Source: an uncultured Collinsella sp. (GTDB lineage: Bacteria; Actinomycetota; Coriobacteriia; Coriobacteriales; Coriobacteriaceae). Taken from it: 64,000 nt of DNA. Position numbers and translations under genes: made by a program. This document shows positions 50,729 through 59,668 of this stretch, one piece after another (positions within the stretch are counted from its first letter, which is position 1; the number at the start of each line of letters is the position of its first letter). The stretch covers positions 46,236-110,235 of the forward strand of contig CATYZI010000002.1 of the NCBI GenBank assembly GCA_958415625.1, given 5' to 3'. Under the pieces are notes generated by a model. It worked only from the letters and a program-made list of their open reading frames with translations. It was not told where the DNA came from and ran no database searches.

Positions 50729-50829
50729 CGGCTCTTCTCCAACATTTACAACCCAGTCCCTTTCATAAGGCTGCGACGGAATGGTTCCTGCATGACGGCT
50801 TTAAGCTGTCAAGGGGAGCCATTCCGCCG

Positions 50830-50858
50830 CACTCATTGGGGACGTACTTAAATGAGTG
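50830..50858. repeat. Family A REP-like unit
   Basis: CACTCATTGGGG, then CTTAAATGAGTG: a complete 29-bp unit. Just upstream, CGGAATGG (50777-50784) and CCATTCCG (50819-50826) form another hairpin that could end transcription between the convergent glycosidase and mgtA genes. Confidence 0.8.
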
Positions 50859-50917
50859 GTTTAACTTGAGACGGGACTTTTTGACCGCCTGATGGGTCGC
50901 GCGCCACGATTCGGGCG

Positions 50918-53686
50918 TCACAGCAGCTCGCCGTGGCGGGCAATGTAGCGGCGCTTTGCCAGCTGAGTGAGCGCGATGTAGGCGGTGACGATGCCGATGA
51001 GCAGCGCGAAGAAGCTCGCCGGCAGCGGCAAGAGGCCGAGCGCATCGGCGATGGGGCTTGCCGGCAGCCAGGTGACGAGCGCCAGGCCCAGTACGGTGAG
51101 AACGCACAGCGCGGGCGCGGCGTGGTCGCGCGGGCTCGGCAGGCGCGGGGAGCGCAGCATGTGGATCACGAGCGTCTGCGACCACATGGACTCGACAAAC
51201 CAGCCGCTCTGGAAGAGCGCCACAAAGGCCGCCATGCCTGCGGCGTTGCCCGTCCCGGCGAGCTCGGACCAGCTTGCGCCTACGGTGGCAGGGCACACCA
51301 CAAAGAAGAGCGCGGCGAAGGTTACGATGTCAAACAGCGAGCTCACGGGACCCAACTCGAGCATAAAGCCCTTAATGGACGCGGCGTCCCAGGCGCGCGG
51401 ACGGGCGGTCCAGGCGTCATCGACGGTGTCCCACGGCAGCGCGATACACACGATCTCGTAGACCAGCGACAGCAACACCAGCTGCAGGGCGCTCATGGGC
51501 AAAAACGGCAGGAACAGGCTCGCGACGGTCACGGACAGTACGTTGCCAAAGTTGGAGCTCACCGTGGTCTTGAGGTACTTGAGCAGGTTGCCGTAGGTGC
51601 GGCGGCCTTCGATGATGCCGCGCTCGAGCACACCCAGGTCCTTCTGAAGCAAGATGATATCGGCGGATTCCTTGGCGATGTCGACGGCCGAATCGACCGA
51701 GATGCCGCAGTCGCTCGCGCGCATGGCGGCGGCGTCGTTGATGCCGTCGCCCATAAAGCCCACGGTGTGGCCGAGCAGCTCGCGCATGACGCGCACCAGA
51801 CGCGCCTTCTGCAGCGGCGAGAGCTTGGCGAAGAGGTGGGTGTGCTCGGCGCGCTCGGCAAGCTCGGCGTCATCGAGCGCATCGATCTCGGAGCCCAGCA
51901 AGACATTGCTCGCGTCGATACCGATCTGCTCGCAGACGGTGGCGGCGACGCGATCGTTGTCGCCGGTCAGGACCTTGACCGCCACGCCCTTGGCCTCGAG
52001 GGTGGCGACGGCGCCCGCGGCACTCGCCTTGGGCGGATCGAGGAAGGCCAAAAAGCCCATCAGCACCATGTCGCACTCGTCGGCGATGCCAAACTCGCCC
52101 ACGCAGCGCGGATTGGTCTTCTGCGCCACGGCAATCACGCGCAGGCCCTCGGCGTTAAGTCCGGCGACCTGCTTTCGAATCTGGGCGAGCCTCTCGTCGG
52201 TGAGCGGCTGAGCGATGCCATCGACCTCGACAAAGGAGCAGATCTCGAGCATTTCCTCGGCAGCGCCCTTGGTAACCATCTGGGTTTTGCCTTGGGCGTC
52301 GGCGACAACTACGCTCAGGCGACGGCGCGAGAAATCGAAGGGCGCCTCGTCGACCTTGGTATAGCGGTCGCGCAGGCTCTGGCCCAGCATGGAATCGGGC
52401 ACGACGGTCGAGGGCGTCACATCGGCACGGTCGATGACGGCCAGGTCGATAAGGTTTTTGAGGCCGGTCTGGAAGAAGCTGTTCAAAAACGCATGGCGCA
52501 GCACGCGTGCATCCTCGTTGCCGTCGGTGTTGAGGTAGCGCTCGAGCACGATGCGGTCCTCGGTGAGGGTGCCGGTCTTGTCGCAGCACAGGACGTCCAT
52601 CGCGCCGAGGTTTTGGATCGCCGGCAGTTCCTTGACGATAACCTGGCGACGGGCGAGGTCCTTGGCGCCCTGCGACAGGCTCGTGGTCACGATGACGGGA
52701 AGCATCTGCGGCGTGATGCCCACGGCCACGCTCGTGGCGAACAACAGCGCATCGATGACGTTGCCCTTGGTGGCGGCGTTGATGGCAAAGACCGCCGGCG
52801 CCATAACGAGCATGAGGCGCACGAGCAGCATGGAGACGCTCGAGACGCCGCGGTCAAACGCGCTCTTCTCGCCGCGCCCGTTGAGCATCTTGGCGATGCC
52901 GCCCAGGTATGTGTCCGAGCCGGTGGCAACGACGAGTGCCATGGCGGTGCCGTTTTGCACGGAGGTGCCGGTAAAGACGATGTTCTTGCAGGCAGACAGC
53001 GGCAACGCGGAGCTGTCGGCGCCCTCAATGACAGCTGCGGCAGAGGTCTTCTCGACGGCCTCGCTCTCGCCCGTGAGCGCGGACTCGATCACAAACAGGT
53101 CGCGCGCGGTGATGATGCGGGCATCGGCCGGCACCATATCGCCGGCAGAGAGACGGATCACATCGCCGGGGACGAGCTCGTCGAAGGGGATTTCGAGGCG
53201 CTCGTCGTCGCGCAGGGCGCAGCAGGTGTTAGAGACCAGGTCCTTGAGGGCCTCGGCCGCATTGCCGCTGCGGGCTTCCTGGATAAACTTCATGCCGCCC
53301 GATACCAGCAACATGATGCCGATGACGATGACCGTGGAGGGGTCGCGCTGCGGCTCGGGCACGGCGAGCACGTCGATGTAGAGCGAGACCAGCGCGAGCG
53401 CGGCGAGGATGCCGGCGAAGGGGTCAACGAATGCGTCGGCGATGCGGCGCACAAGCGTCTTGGTCGGCGCCTCGATGGTGTTGGGGCCGACGGCGTTCAG
53501 GCGCTCGGCGGCATGCTCGGCAGTGAGTCCGTCGGCCGTGGCGTCGAGCAGCACGAGGGCGTCCTCGGCGCTATGGGTGGCGGCGAATATGATGTTCTTG
53601 GACATGCCGGCGCGAGCGGCGGGGCGCGCCGTGCGGCGGCGCTTGGAGATGGCTTCGAGTACCGTGGCGGTTTTGAGCATCAGCAT
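50918..53686 (-). CDS. mgtA: Mg2+-translocating P-type ATPase
   Basis: 922 residues; AAGGAGGA precedes the ATG at 53686. It has a type IIIB P-ATPase layout: an N-terminal cytoplasmic region, two membrane helices, an actuator domain with LTGESE, a phosphorylation site DKTGTLT with Asp369, MVTKGAAEEML in the nucleotide domain, LTGDND, and a hinge motif MGDGINDAAAMRASDCGISVDSA. Membrane helices 5-10 include SNFGNVLSVTVASLFLPFLPM, matching MgtA/MgtB. It imports Mg2+ into the cytoplasm. It is monocistronic. No recognisable Mg2+ riboswitch was found in its leader. Confidence 0.93.
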   Translation of the reverse strand: MLMLKTATVLEAISKRRRTARPAARAGMSKNIIFAATHSAEDALVLLDATADGLTAEHAAERLNAVGPNTIEAPTKTLVRRIADAFVDPFAGILAALALVSLYIDVLAVPEPQRDPSTVIVIGIMLLVSGGMKFIQEARSGNAAEALKDLVSNTCCALRDDERLEIPFDELVPGDVIRLSAGDMVPADARIITARDLFVIESALTGESEAVEKTSAAAVIEGADSSALPLSACKNIVFTGTSVQNGTAMALVVATGSDTYLGGIAKMLNGRGEKSAFDRGVSSVSMLLVRLMLVMAPAVFAINAATKGNVIDALLFATSVAVGITPQMLPVIVTTSLSQGAKDLARRQVIVKELPAIQNLGAMDVLCCDKTGTLTEDRIVLERYLNTDGNEDARVLRHAFLNSFFQTGLKNLIDLAVIDRADVTPSTVVPDSMLGQSLRDRYTKVDEAPFDFSRRRLSVVVADAQGKTQMVTKGAAEEMLEICSFVEVDGIAQPLTDERLAQIRKQVAGLNAEGLRVIAVAQKTNPRCVGEFGIADECDMVLMGFLAFLDPPKASAAGAVATLEAKGVAVKVLTGDNDRVAATVCEQIGIDASNVLLGSEIDALDDAELAERAEHTHLFAKLSPLQKARLVRVMRELLGHTVGFMGDGINDAAAMRASDCGISVDSAVDIAKESADIILLQKDLGVLERGIIEGRRTYGNLLKYLKTTVSSNFGNVLSVTVASLFLPFLPMSALQLVLLSLVYEIVCIALPWDTVDDAWTARPRAWDAASIKGFMLELGPVSSLFDIVTFAALFFVVCPATVGASWSELAGTGNAAGMAAFVALFQSGWFVESMWSQTLVIHMLRSPRLPSPRDHAAPALCVLTVLGLALVTWLPASPIADALGLLPLPASFFALLIGIVTAYIALTQLAKRRYIARHGELL

Positions 53687-53767
53687 AGGGTCCTCCTTGT
53701 TGAAGGGAGTTAGCGTACGTGTCGTATTTGCTTCAAAAAACCTAGATGTCGCTCACGTCATGCTTTC

Positions 53768-53805
53768 AAACCACCACAAAGGGACAGGCACCTTTGTGGT
53801 GGTTT
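53768..53805. repeat. 15-bp perfect inverted repeat, relative of 30512-30558
   Basis: Arms 53768-53782 and 53791-53805 (AAACCACCACAAAGG) around GACAGGCA. The remaining gap to pyrE (53806-54121) holds no gene; it probably contains the pyrE promoter and the mgtA promoter on the other strand. Confidence 0.8.
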
Positions 53806-54121
53806 TGACGATCGGTTAGTGGCGCTTATGCGTGCGCGGAATCCTCGCGGCGTGCCGAGGGCGACATGCAGGTTTTTCGACTATGGCTGCCTTCCATGGC
53901 ACACCCCCTTAAGGCCGGGCGCGGCGCGCTTTGGGTATCTCGTACCCGTTTTAATCCGCCCGTATTTTTGATGAGGGGGTTTGCCGTGTCAACCCCTTTG
54001 TTTGGAAAACCATTGCCCCTGACAAAGCCTTTACAGAATGCTGAGGCCCCAAAGCGCGCCCGCAACGCGCCTTGCCTGCGCTAAACTGGAAGACACGTAC
54101 GCGATTACGAGAGGAGCCCGC

Positions 54122-54802
54122 ATGGAGGCTTACAAGCAAGAGTTCATCAAGTTTATGGTCGAGTCCGATGTTCTTAAGTTCGGCAGCTTTACGCTCAAGA
54201 GCGGCCGTCAGTCCCCGTTCTTTATGAACGCCGGCGCTTACGTGACGGGCTATCAGCTCAAGAAGCTGGGCGAGTATTACGCCCAGGCCATTCACGATAA
54301 CTTTGGCGACGACTTCGACGTGCTGTTTGGACCGGCCTACAAGGGCATTCCGCTGGCCGTCGTGACCGCCATTGCCTACCACGAGCTGTACGGCAAGGAG
54401 GTCAAGTACTGCTGTGACCGCAAGGAGGCCAAGGACCACGGTGCCGACAAGGGCAACCTTTTGGGCTATGAGCCCCAGGACGGCGACCGCGTGATTATGG
54501 TCGAGGATGTCACCACCTCCGGCAAGTCCATCGACGAGACCTACCCCAAGGTCAAGGCTGCTGCCGATGTCGAGATCAAGGGCCTTATCGTTTCCCTCAA
54601 CCGCATGGAGGTCGGCAAGGGTGGCGTGACCACCGCGCAGAAGGAGATCGAGGCCAAGTACGGTTTCCCCGTCGCGAGCATCGTCTCCATGGCCGAGGTC
54701 GTCGAGACCCTCTACAACCACGAGATCGACGGCAAGGTCGTCATCGATGACGAGCTCAAGGCCGCTATCGACGCCTACTACGAGCAGTACGGAGTTAAGT
54801 AG
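54122..54802 (+). CDS. pyrE: Orotate phosphoribosyltransferase
   Basis: 226 residues from ATG 54122 (GAGAGGAG upstream). Family features: FGSFTLKSGRQSPFFMNAG at the N-terminus, FGPAYKGIPLAV, CDRKEAKDHG and the PRPP-binding motif VIMVEDVTTSGKS. It converts orotate and PRPP to OMP in pyrimidine synthesis. No other pyr gene is adjacent. The stop codon is followed immediately by the family C structured element, which may act on its 3' end. Confidence 0.95.
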   Translation: MEAYKQEFIKFMVESDVLKFGSFTLKSGRQSPFFMNAGAYVTGYQLKKLGEYYAQAIHDNFGDDFDVLFGPAYKGIPLAVVTAIAYHELYGKEVKYCCDRKEAKDHGADKGNLLGYEPQDGDRVIMVEDVTTSGKSIDETYPKVKAAADVEIKGLIVSLNRMEVGKGGVTTAQKEIEAKYGFPVASIVSMAEVVETLYNHEIDGKVVIDDELKAAIDAYYEQYGVK

Positions 54803-54950
54803 GTTACGGCGTTTTACCAAACGCCGTAACCGGCCGACGCTGCGCGGGCCGCATTTGGACAATCTGACGTTCAACTTCAAGGGCGCGACCAGAAGGTCAG
54901 CGCCCTTTCGTTTCACGTCACCTTGTCTCAAATGCGGCCCGCTCGCTGTC
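54803..54950 (+). ncRNA. Family C structured element, copy 1
   Basis: Stem 1 is a 12-bp perfect hairpin with a TACC loop (54803-54830). Stem 2 (54844-54857 with 54929-54942, extended by GACAA/TTGTC past a single bulged T at 54928) encloses stem 3: 54879-54886 with 54900-54907. Stem 3 is capped by GACCAGAAGGTC (54887-54898), itself self-complementary, with one unpaired base after it. Copy 2 at 63757 has the same layout, loops and bulges but different stem sequences. It begins right after the pyrE stop. Nature unknown: a 3'-UTR RNA, terminator or mobile palindrome. Confidence 0.65.
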
Positions 54951-55011
54951 GTTGCCAAGACATCGGCACTCCCGTTGCTGGCGATGCGGCATCTGGGGAC
55001 ACTCCTGATGT

Positions 55012-55072
55012 AGTCATTGGGGACGTTCTTAAATGACTACTTAGGATGAGCGTCCAAAATCCGCGCTCGTTC
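55012..55072. repeat. Family A unit plus orphan family B tail
   Basis: TAGTCATTGGGG, then CTTAAATGACTA (55012-55040), is followed by the B-type tail AGCGTCCAAAATCC and CGCTCGTT (55048-55071) without the B hairpin. The A-to-tail order is kept as in the complete composites. I see no other feature in 54951-55176 except possible promoter DNA. Confidence 0.75.
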
Positions 55073-55176
55073 GATTGGCGCATGTCTACGCAGCGTAGGT
55101 TGTCGAGCCTGGCCTTCAAATGGATACTGACTGTCGAACCGGTTCACTCCATTTCTTCAATTTGATTGGACAGCCC

Positions 55177-55797
55177 ATGAACCAGACACGGCAAACCAAT
55201 GCCTCCCATACTTTTTTGGCAGCGCATGCCATTAAGCAGCTGCGCGAAGAGCGCGGCCTCACCCAGCGCGCCCTGGCGGAAAGCCTTGGTGTGACCGATA
55301 AAGCCGTCAGCAAGTGGGAATCCGGCCGCGGCCTTCCCGACATTTCCCTCGTTGAGCCTTTGGCCCAGAGACTCGGCATAAGCGTGGCTGAGCTTTTGGC
55401 TGGTGACATTCGGGCCAACGCCAACCGTGCAGGCAATATGCTCAAAGGCGTCTTTTACGTTTGCCCTATCTGCGGAAACGTTGTGCACGCGCTCGGAGAA
55501 GGCAGCTTTAGCTGCTGTGGCTCCACGATGTTTCCCCAGGAGGCCGAAGAGCCGGACGCGGACCACGCCTTTTCCATCGAGCGCATCGAGGACGATTGGT
55601 ACGTCACGCTCGATCATCCCATGACCAAGGATCACTACATTAGCTTTGTGGCATATGCGACTATGGACGGCGTCTGCTTTAAGAAGCTCTATCCAGAGCA
55701 ATCGGTGCAGCCGCGCTTCCATATTACCGGGCGCGGCAGGATATATCTTTACTGCAACCAACACGGGCTCTTTACGTCGCTGACGCCTCGCAAATAA
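55177..55797 (+). CDS. XRE-type regulator with C-terminal cysteine-rich sensor domain
   Basis: 206 residues from ATG 55177; the ribosome site is weak and in-frame starts upstream are possible. Residues about 15-75 form an XRE helix-turn-helix (IKQLREERGLTQRALAESLGVTDKAVSKWESGRGLPDISL). The C-terminal domain has FYVCPICGNVVHALGEGSFSCCGSTMFP and ends in CNQHGLF, resembling the metal-binding and beta folds of desulfoferrodoxin-like proteins. Fusion to a DNA-binding domain suggests a metal- or redox-responsive regulator. The targets are unknown. Confidence 0.75.
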   Translation: MNQTRQTNASHTFLAAHAIKQLREERGLTQRALAESLGVTDKAVSKWESGRGLPDISLVEPLAQRLGISVAELLAGDIRANANRAGNMLKGVFYVCPICGNVVHALGEGSFSCCGSTMFPQEAEEPDADHAFSIERIEDDWYVTLDHPMTKDHYISFVAYATMDGVCFKKLYPEQSVQPRFHITGRGRIYLYCNQHGLFTSLTPRK

Positions 55798-55844
55798 CGG
55801 CTGTCTATCCGCCCTCCTCATGCGTTTCCCAGGGGACCCAAAAT

Positions 55845-55940
55845 GAGCGTGGATAATCTCCCGGTTTTGGCCTGTGTGCGGGCTCAAAGTGGGAGATTAT
55901 CCACGCTCGTTATCTGAGTGTCCAAAAATCCACGCTCGTC
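55845..55940. repeat. Family B hairpin with compensatory change, copy 4
   Basis: Arms 55845-55862 and 55891-55908 with the usual 28-nt loop. Base 4 of the left arm is C instead of A, and its partner in the right arm is G instead of T, so pairing is preserved. The tail (55909-55940) runs to the RpiR stop region. No family A unit flanks it. Confidence 0.8.
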
Positions 55941-55941
55941 G

Positions 55942-56796
55942 TTACTTGAGCCCGGGCAGGCGGGTGTAGGGAAACGACCGCTCGAGGAACTCGGAACAGC
56001 GGGCGTAATCTTTGGCAAAGTAGCTGCTGTAGAGCGAATCGAGCACGTATTGCACGGCGATGTGGCTGGCGAACTGCGTGATGCGGTGCGTCATACTCTC
56101 GTGGTCGCTCACCATGAGATAGGCGGCAAAGCCGGGGTGAATGCGGGCGCAGTACGGTGTGCCGATGACGATGACCGGGACGCGTCGACTGCTGAGGATC
56201 GGCAAGATCTCCCTGAGGTTGGGGGCAAGGCCGCTGTAGGAGATGACAATCGCCACATGGTCGGGGCCCGAGGCGAGCGCCGTACGCACCTGCGCCTCGA
56301 CGCTGCCGTAGCACGTCGCGCTTTTACCGGCGGAAAGCAAGCGATCGCGGAACATTCCCGCTGGATACAGGTTATGCGAGCCCGTGTAGATGTCCACGGT
56401 GTCGGCGCGCATGACGAGCTTGGCGGCGTAGTCGAGCTGTGCGGGGTCGAGCAGTTCCTGCGTTTCGGCCAAGGTGGTCTGGTAGAGCCCCTCCATGCGC
56501 TCCATTACCTGTGCGGGGGTGGAGGTGGCATCGAAGGGAAAGTTGATGTCCACGTCGCGCCGATTGCCCGCCTCGGTCGCCTGGCGGATGAGCTCGACCT
56601 TGAGGTCTTTGAATCCCTCGAGGCCGAGCTTTTTGCAAAAGCGGTGCACGCTCGCGACCGAAACGTTGGCGCACGCGGCAAATTCCTTAATGGAAAGCCC
56701 GCGCACATCCTCGCCCATGGCGAGGGCCGTTTGCCCAAGTTGTTGCTCGGTGGGGGTGAGGCTTTTGCCCTGCGTGATCTTTCGCCTGATATCCAT
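55942..56796 (-). CDS. MurR/RpiR-family transcriptional regulator
   Basis: 284 residues; AGGAG precedes the ATG at 56796. The N-terminal RpiR helix-turn-helix (LSIKEFAACANVSVASVHRFCKKLGLEGFKDLKVELIR) is followed by a SIS sugar-phosphate-binding domain (VDIYTGSHNLYPAGMFRDRLL, VIVISYSGLAPNLREILPIL). It probably senses a sugar phosphate and controls the adjacent glycosidase gene or a PTS system. It lies downstream of the large glycoside hydrolase on the same strand, separated by 166 bp. Confidence 0.9.
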   Translation of the reverse strand: MDIRRKITQGKSLTPTEQQLGQTALAMGEDVRGLSIKEFAACANVSVASVHRFCKKLGLEGFKDLKVELIRQATEAGNRRDVDINFPFDATSTPAQVMERMEGLYQTTLAETQELLDPAQLDYAAKLVMRADTVDIYTGSHNLYPAGMFRDRLLSAGKSATCYGSVEAQVRTALASGPDHVAIVISYSGLAPNLREILPILSSRRVPVIVIGTPYCARIHPGFAAYLMVSDHESMTHRITQFASHIAVQYVLDSLYSSYFAKDYARCSEFLERSFPYTRLPGLK

Positions 56797-56962
56797 ATGG
56801 CTCCTATGCGTTTGCGTCGCGATAAACCAATCATAACGATAAATAAAACGTTCGGCTTGGCTGGGAGTTTTGGTCCGCCGGTCTATGAACGACGGACCGC
56901 TCGACGCCGTGCGGGCTCAACATGGGGGCACTGTCCTTGTTGGGCCGTTTGCGCCCGGGGCG

Positions 56963-59554
56963 TTACCCGAGCACACGTACGGGCCCCAAGAGGCCGCTGG
57001 GCTCGGAGGGCTCGGTCATGCCGAATATGTCGGGGACGGCGTGATCGAGGGTGTTGATGATGTCGATCGTAAGCGCGTGCTCACCGGCCAAAAGCGCGCC
57101 GACCTCAAAGCGGTAAGGCGGACAGATACGGGTGCCGAGGGATTTGCCGTCGAGGGCGACGGTTGCGGTCTCAAAGACCTCGCCAAGGTCGATGACGGTG
57201 CTGGTGACCGCTTCGCCCAGGACAAAGGAGGCCTGGTAGCGGAATGTGCCGGCCTTGCCGGGGAACTCGGCCGAGGAAAGGTCGTGCAGGTCTGCAAGCT
57301 CAACAGGCTCGCCAAAGGCATCGGTGCCAGGGGCAGAGAAGGCAACCGCCCAGGGCCCGTCGATGCATGCGGCTTCGTCTCCAACGGTTGCCGCGCCGGC
57401 GGAACCTGTAGCCCCAAGGACCACGATGCAGCTCTCGTAGGGAGCCAACTCGAGCGTGCCGTCAAAGGCGGCGGGCTCGGTGCCGTTGAGCAGGTCGAGG
57501 CGCGCGCCTGCAACGGGTGTGCCGTCGGCAAGCGCAACCTGAGTGGAGATACCCTGCTTGGGATGCTCGTTGACGAGCATCAGATAGCTCTCGCCCGCCC
57601 GCTCGTAGCGCAGTGCGCGCAGCCAGGGCTGGGGCTCGGCGCAAACCACGGTCTGCATGCCGGTATTGGCAAGTGTGCCTGCGAGCCCGGTGGTCGCCAG
57701 GAGTTTGATGCCGGCGAGCGCGGTTGCATCCAGGGAGGCAAAGCCCTCGCGGCCTGCAGTGTCGCCGTCGTAGCGCTTGTTCGGCAACTTATCCAGCGCG
57801 TACACGGCAACGCCCGCGGCTGCGGCGCGCGCGGCAAAGTCGAGCACGGCTCCGCCGACAAACTCGGCTCCGGGCATCACCAGGCAGCGGTATGCCTGGC
57901 CGTTCACGCTAAAGCCGCTACCGTCTGCGGCAATTTCAACGGCATAGCGCCCTGCGTCCTCAAATGCCTCTGCTGGCACGATGTCAAAGTCGACCTGCGC
58001 GCGCATAAGCTCGGAGGCGGCATGCTGCATAAAGTTCGCCTCGCCTGCCCACTCGGCGTCCGCATGGTAGAGAAGCGCCGCCGGGGTCGTTGCACGCCCG
58101 CCGCTCAGCAGACTCGCCGTACGGTTCATGTAGCTCATGAGCTGCCCAAAGTGTGCAAACTGGGGGTTTTGGCCATGCGCATAGAAATGCGGCGGGCAGT
58201 CCCAGTCGGGGAAGGCGGCCATGCTAAAGGCATGCGGCACAAACCAATTGACGCCGCGCACCAAAAAATGATCGGCGATCCACTTCATCTCGCGCAGGCC
58301 TTCGTGCCATCCAAATGCGCCAAAGACCTCGGCCATGCAGCGCCCCTGCTTTTTGGGGTCGAGGTGTGCTGCCGAGGAGCCCAGCTTGGGCAGCACGTAG
58401 TTATAGAACTCGAGGTCCCATACGCCGCGTCCGTAGCTGTGAAGGCCGCGGTCCATGCCGGGTACCAGCTGGTTGATCACGATGTCGACGCCCGCCATGT
58501 CCTGACCGCCCACGGCGCGGAAGTAGTGCCCGGCGCCCACGCCCAGGCGCGCGTGGCAGTCCTTGTCCTCGATAACGTGGCCGATGTACTGCACGCCGCG
58601 CGCGCGGCACCAGTCTCCGAGCTGGTCGCAGAAGCACTCCTTATAGAGGGTGCTCGCGATGTCCATATAGACGTGGCGTACGTGCGCGCCGGCCGGCTCG
58701 CGGTCCCACAGGTGCGGGAGCTCGGCCAGGTAGCGCTCGCCCAGTGCAGCGCGTAGGCGACGCTCAAGCTCGGCCGACCAGGGTAGGGGCGCGGTGGCCT
58801 TGCCGATGAGCGTGTCCGAGATGCCATCGGGGCCCGTGGTGCCCTTCTCGTTGGCAAATCCGGGCTCATCGGAGAAAAAGCCCAGGATCGTCTTGCCAAA
58901 CTCATCGCCCAGATGCTCAAAATGCGGCTCGTAGACAGCATCGATGAGCTGCGCCACCGAGGCGCGGTCGACCATATTGATGTAGTCCTCGTTGTAGGAG
59001 GTCTTGCCGCTCGTGAACATCACGCATGCCTGCGTGAGGCCCGCAGGTGCATCGAAGACCAGGCGGCTGGGGTTGCCGTCTGCATCGTCGATTACTCGGT
59101 AAGCGACGTCGACGGGGCTGCCGTCCTGCATAAATGTCACGCCGTAGAAGCGCTCCGTTTTGTCGAGCATGTTGGCGAGCGCGATGCTCGCGGCGGACGT
59201 GGGGCCCACGATGTCGAACGTGCGGTGCGTGAGCACGATCTTGCGGAGCTCGGGCACGGCCTCCTCGACGGCGCCGTTGGCAAAGCCCGTGGGGAAGTGC
59301 GCATCGTCCAAGATCCAGAGCTTAAGGCCCAGCTGCTTGCACTCGTCAATGACAAAGCGCAAGTCGCGCCACCAGCCCTCGCCGCAAAAATCGGGGTGTG
59401 GGCGGCTTTCGAGACAGACCTCGTGGATGTCGGCGCCGGCGATCTTTTCCAGATACTCGGCAATGGTCTTATGGCTCTCGCCCTTCATCCACAAAAACGG
59501 AAGCACGTGGTTGTCGTATGTGCCCTCGAGCACCTGCTGATAGTACGCGGTCAT
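56963..59554 (-). CDS. Large glycoside hydrolase, alpha-L-rhamnosidase (GH106)-like
   Basis: 863 residues from the ATG at 59554 (AAGGAGGAT upstream); the frame is open far upstream but lacks a start context. The N-terminal half reads like a TIM barrel: VLPFLWMKGESHKTIAEYLEKI, WWRDLRFVIDECKQLGLKLWILDD, ILGFFSDEPGF, MAEVFGAFGWHEGLREMKWI. A Rossmann-like domain (about 555-700) and a C-terminal galactose-binding-like jelly roll (about 735-863) follow. This order resembles GH106 rhamnosidases and related uncharacterised hydrolases. There is no signal peptide, so substrates must be imported. An AraC regulator is divergently encoded 114 bp away. Confidence 0.6.
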   Translation of the reverse strand: MTAYYQQVLEGTYDNHVLPFLWMKGESHKTIAEYLEKIAGADIHEVCLESRPHPDFCGEGWWRDLRFVIDECKQLGLKLWILDDAHFPTGFANGAVEEAVPELRKIVLTHRTFDIVGPTSAASIALANMLDKTERFYGVTFMQDGSPVDVAYRVIDDADGNPSRLVFDAPAGLTQACVMFTSGKTSYNEDYINMVDRASVAQLIDAVYEPHFEHLGDEFGKTILGFFSDEPGFANEKGTTGPDGISDTLIGKATAPLPWSAELERRLRAALGERYLAELPHLWDREPAGAHVRHVYMDIASTLYKECFCDQLGDWCRARGVQYIGHVIEDKDCHARLGVGAGHYFRAVGGQDMAGVDIVINQLVPGMDRGLHSYGRGVWDLEFYNYVLPKLGSSAAHLDPKKQGRCMAEVFGAFGWHEGLREMKWIADHFLVRGVNWFVPHAFSMAAFPDWDCPPHFYAHGQNPQFAHFGQLMSYMNRTASLLSGGRATTPAALLYHADAEWAGEANFMQHAASELMRAQVDFDIVPAEAFEDAGRYAVEIAADGSGFSVNGQAYRCLVMPGAEFVGGAVLDFAARAAAAGVAVYALDKLPNKRYDGDTAGREGFASLDATALAGIKLLATTGLAGTLANTGMQTVVCAEPQPWLRALRYERAGESYLMLVNEHPKQGISTQVALADGTPVAGARLDLLNGTEPAAFDGTLELAPYESCIVVLGATGSAGAATVGDEAACIDGPWAVAFSAPGTDAFGEPVELADLHDLSSAEFPGKAGTFRYQASFVLGEAVTSTVIDLGEVFETATVALDGKSLGTRICPPYRFEVGALLAGEHALTIDIINTLDHAVPDIFGMTEPSEPSGLLGPVRVLG

Positions 59555-59668
59555 GGATCCTCCTTGGCTCGATCGGTCTGCTGCATAGCACAGATTATGG
59601 ACGCGTCGGCGCGTTCTGCTAATATCTGAATCACGACGAACTATGACCAAATCAACGATTGGCAAGCC

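Noticed and set aside
50933..53713. Frame of more than 900 codons antisense to mgtA
   Set aside because: It mirrors the MgtA coding frame. MgtA has all P-type ATPase motifs and a strong SD, whereas the antisense product resembles nothing and has no promoter or ribosome site.
56870..58756. Open frame of more than 600 codons antisense to the large glycoside hydrolase
   Set aside because: It is the mirror of a GC-rich coding frame, has no ribosome site or family motif, and its composition (Arg/Gly/His-rich) is typical of shadow frames. The minus-strand gene has clear domains and a perfect SD.
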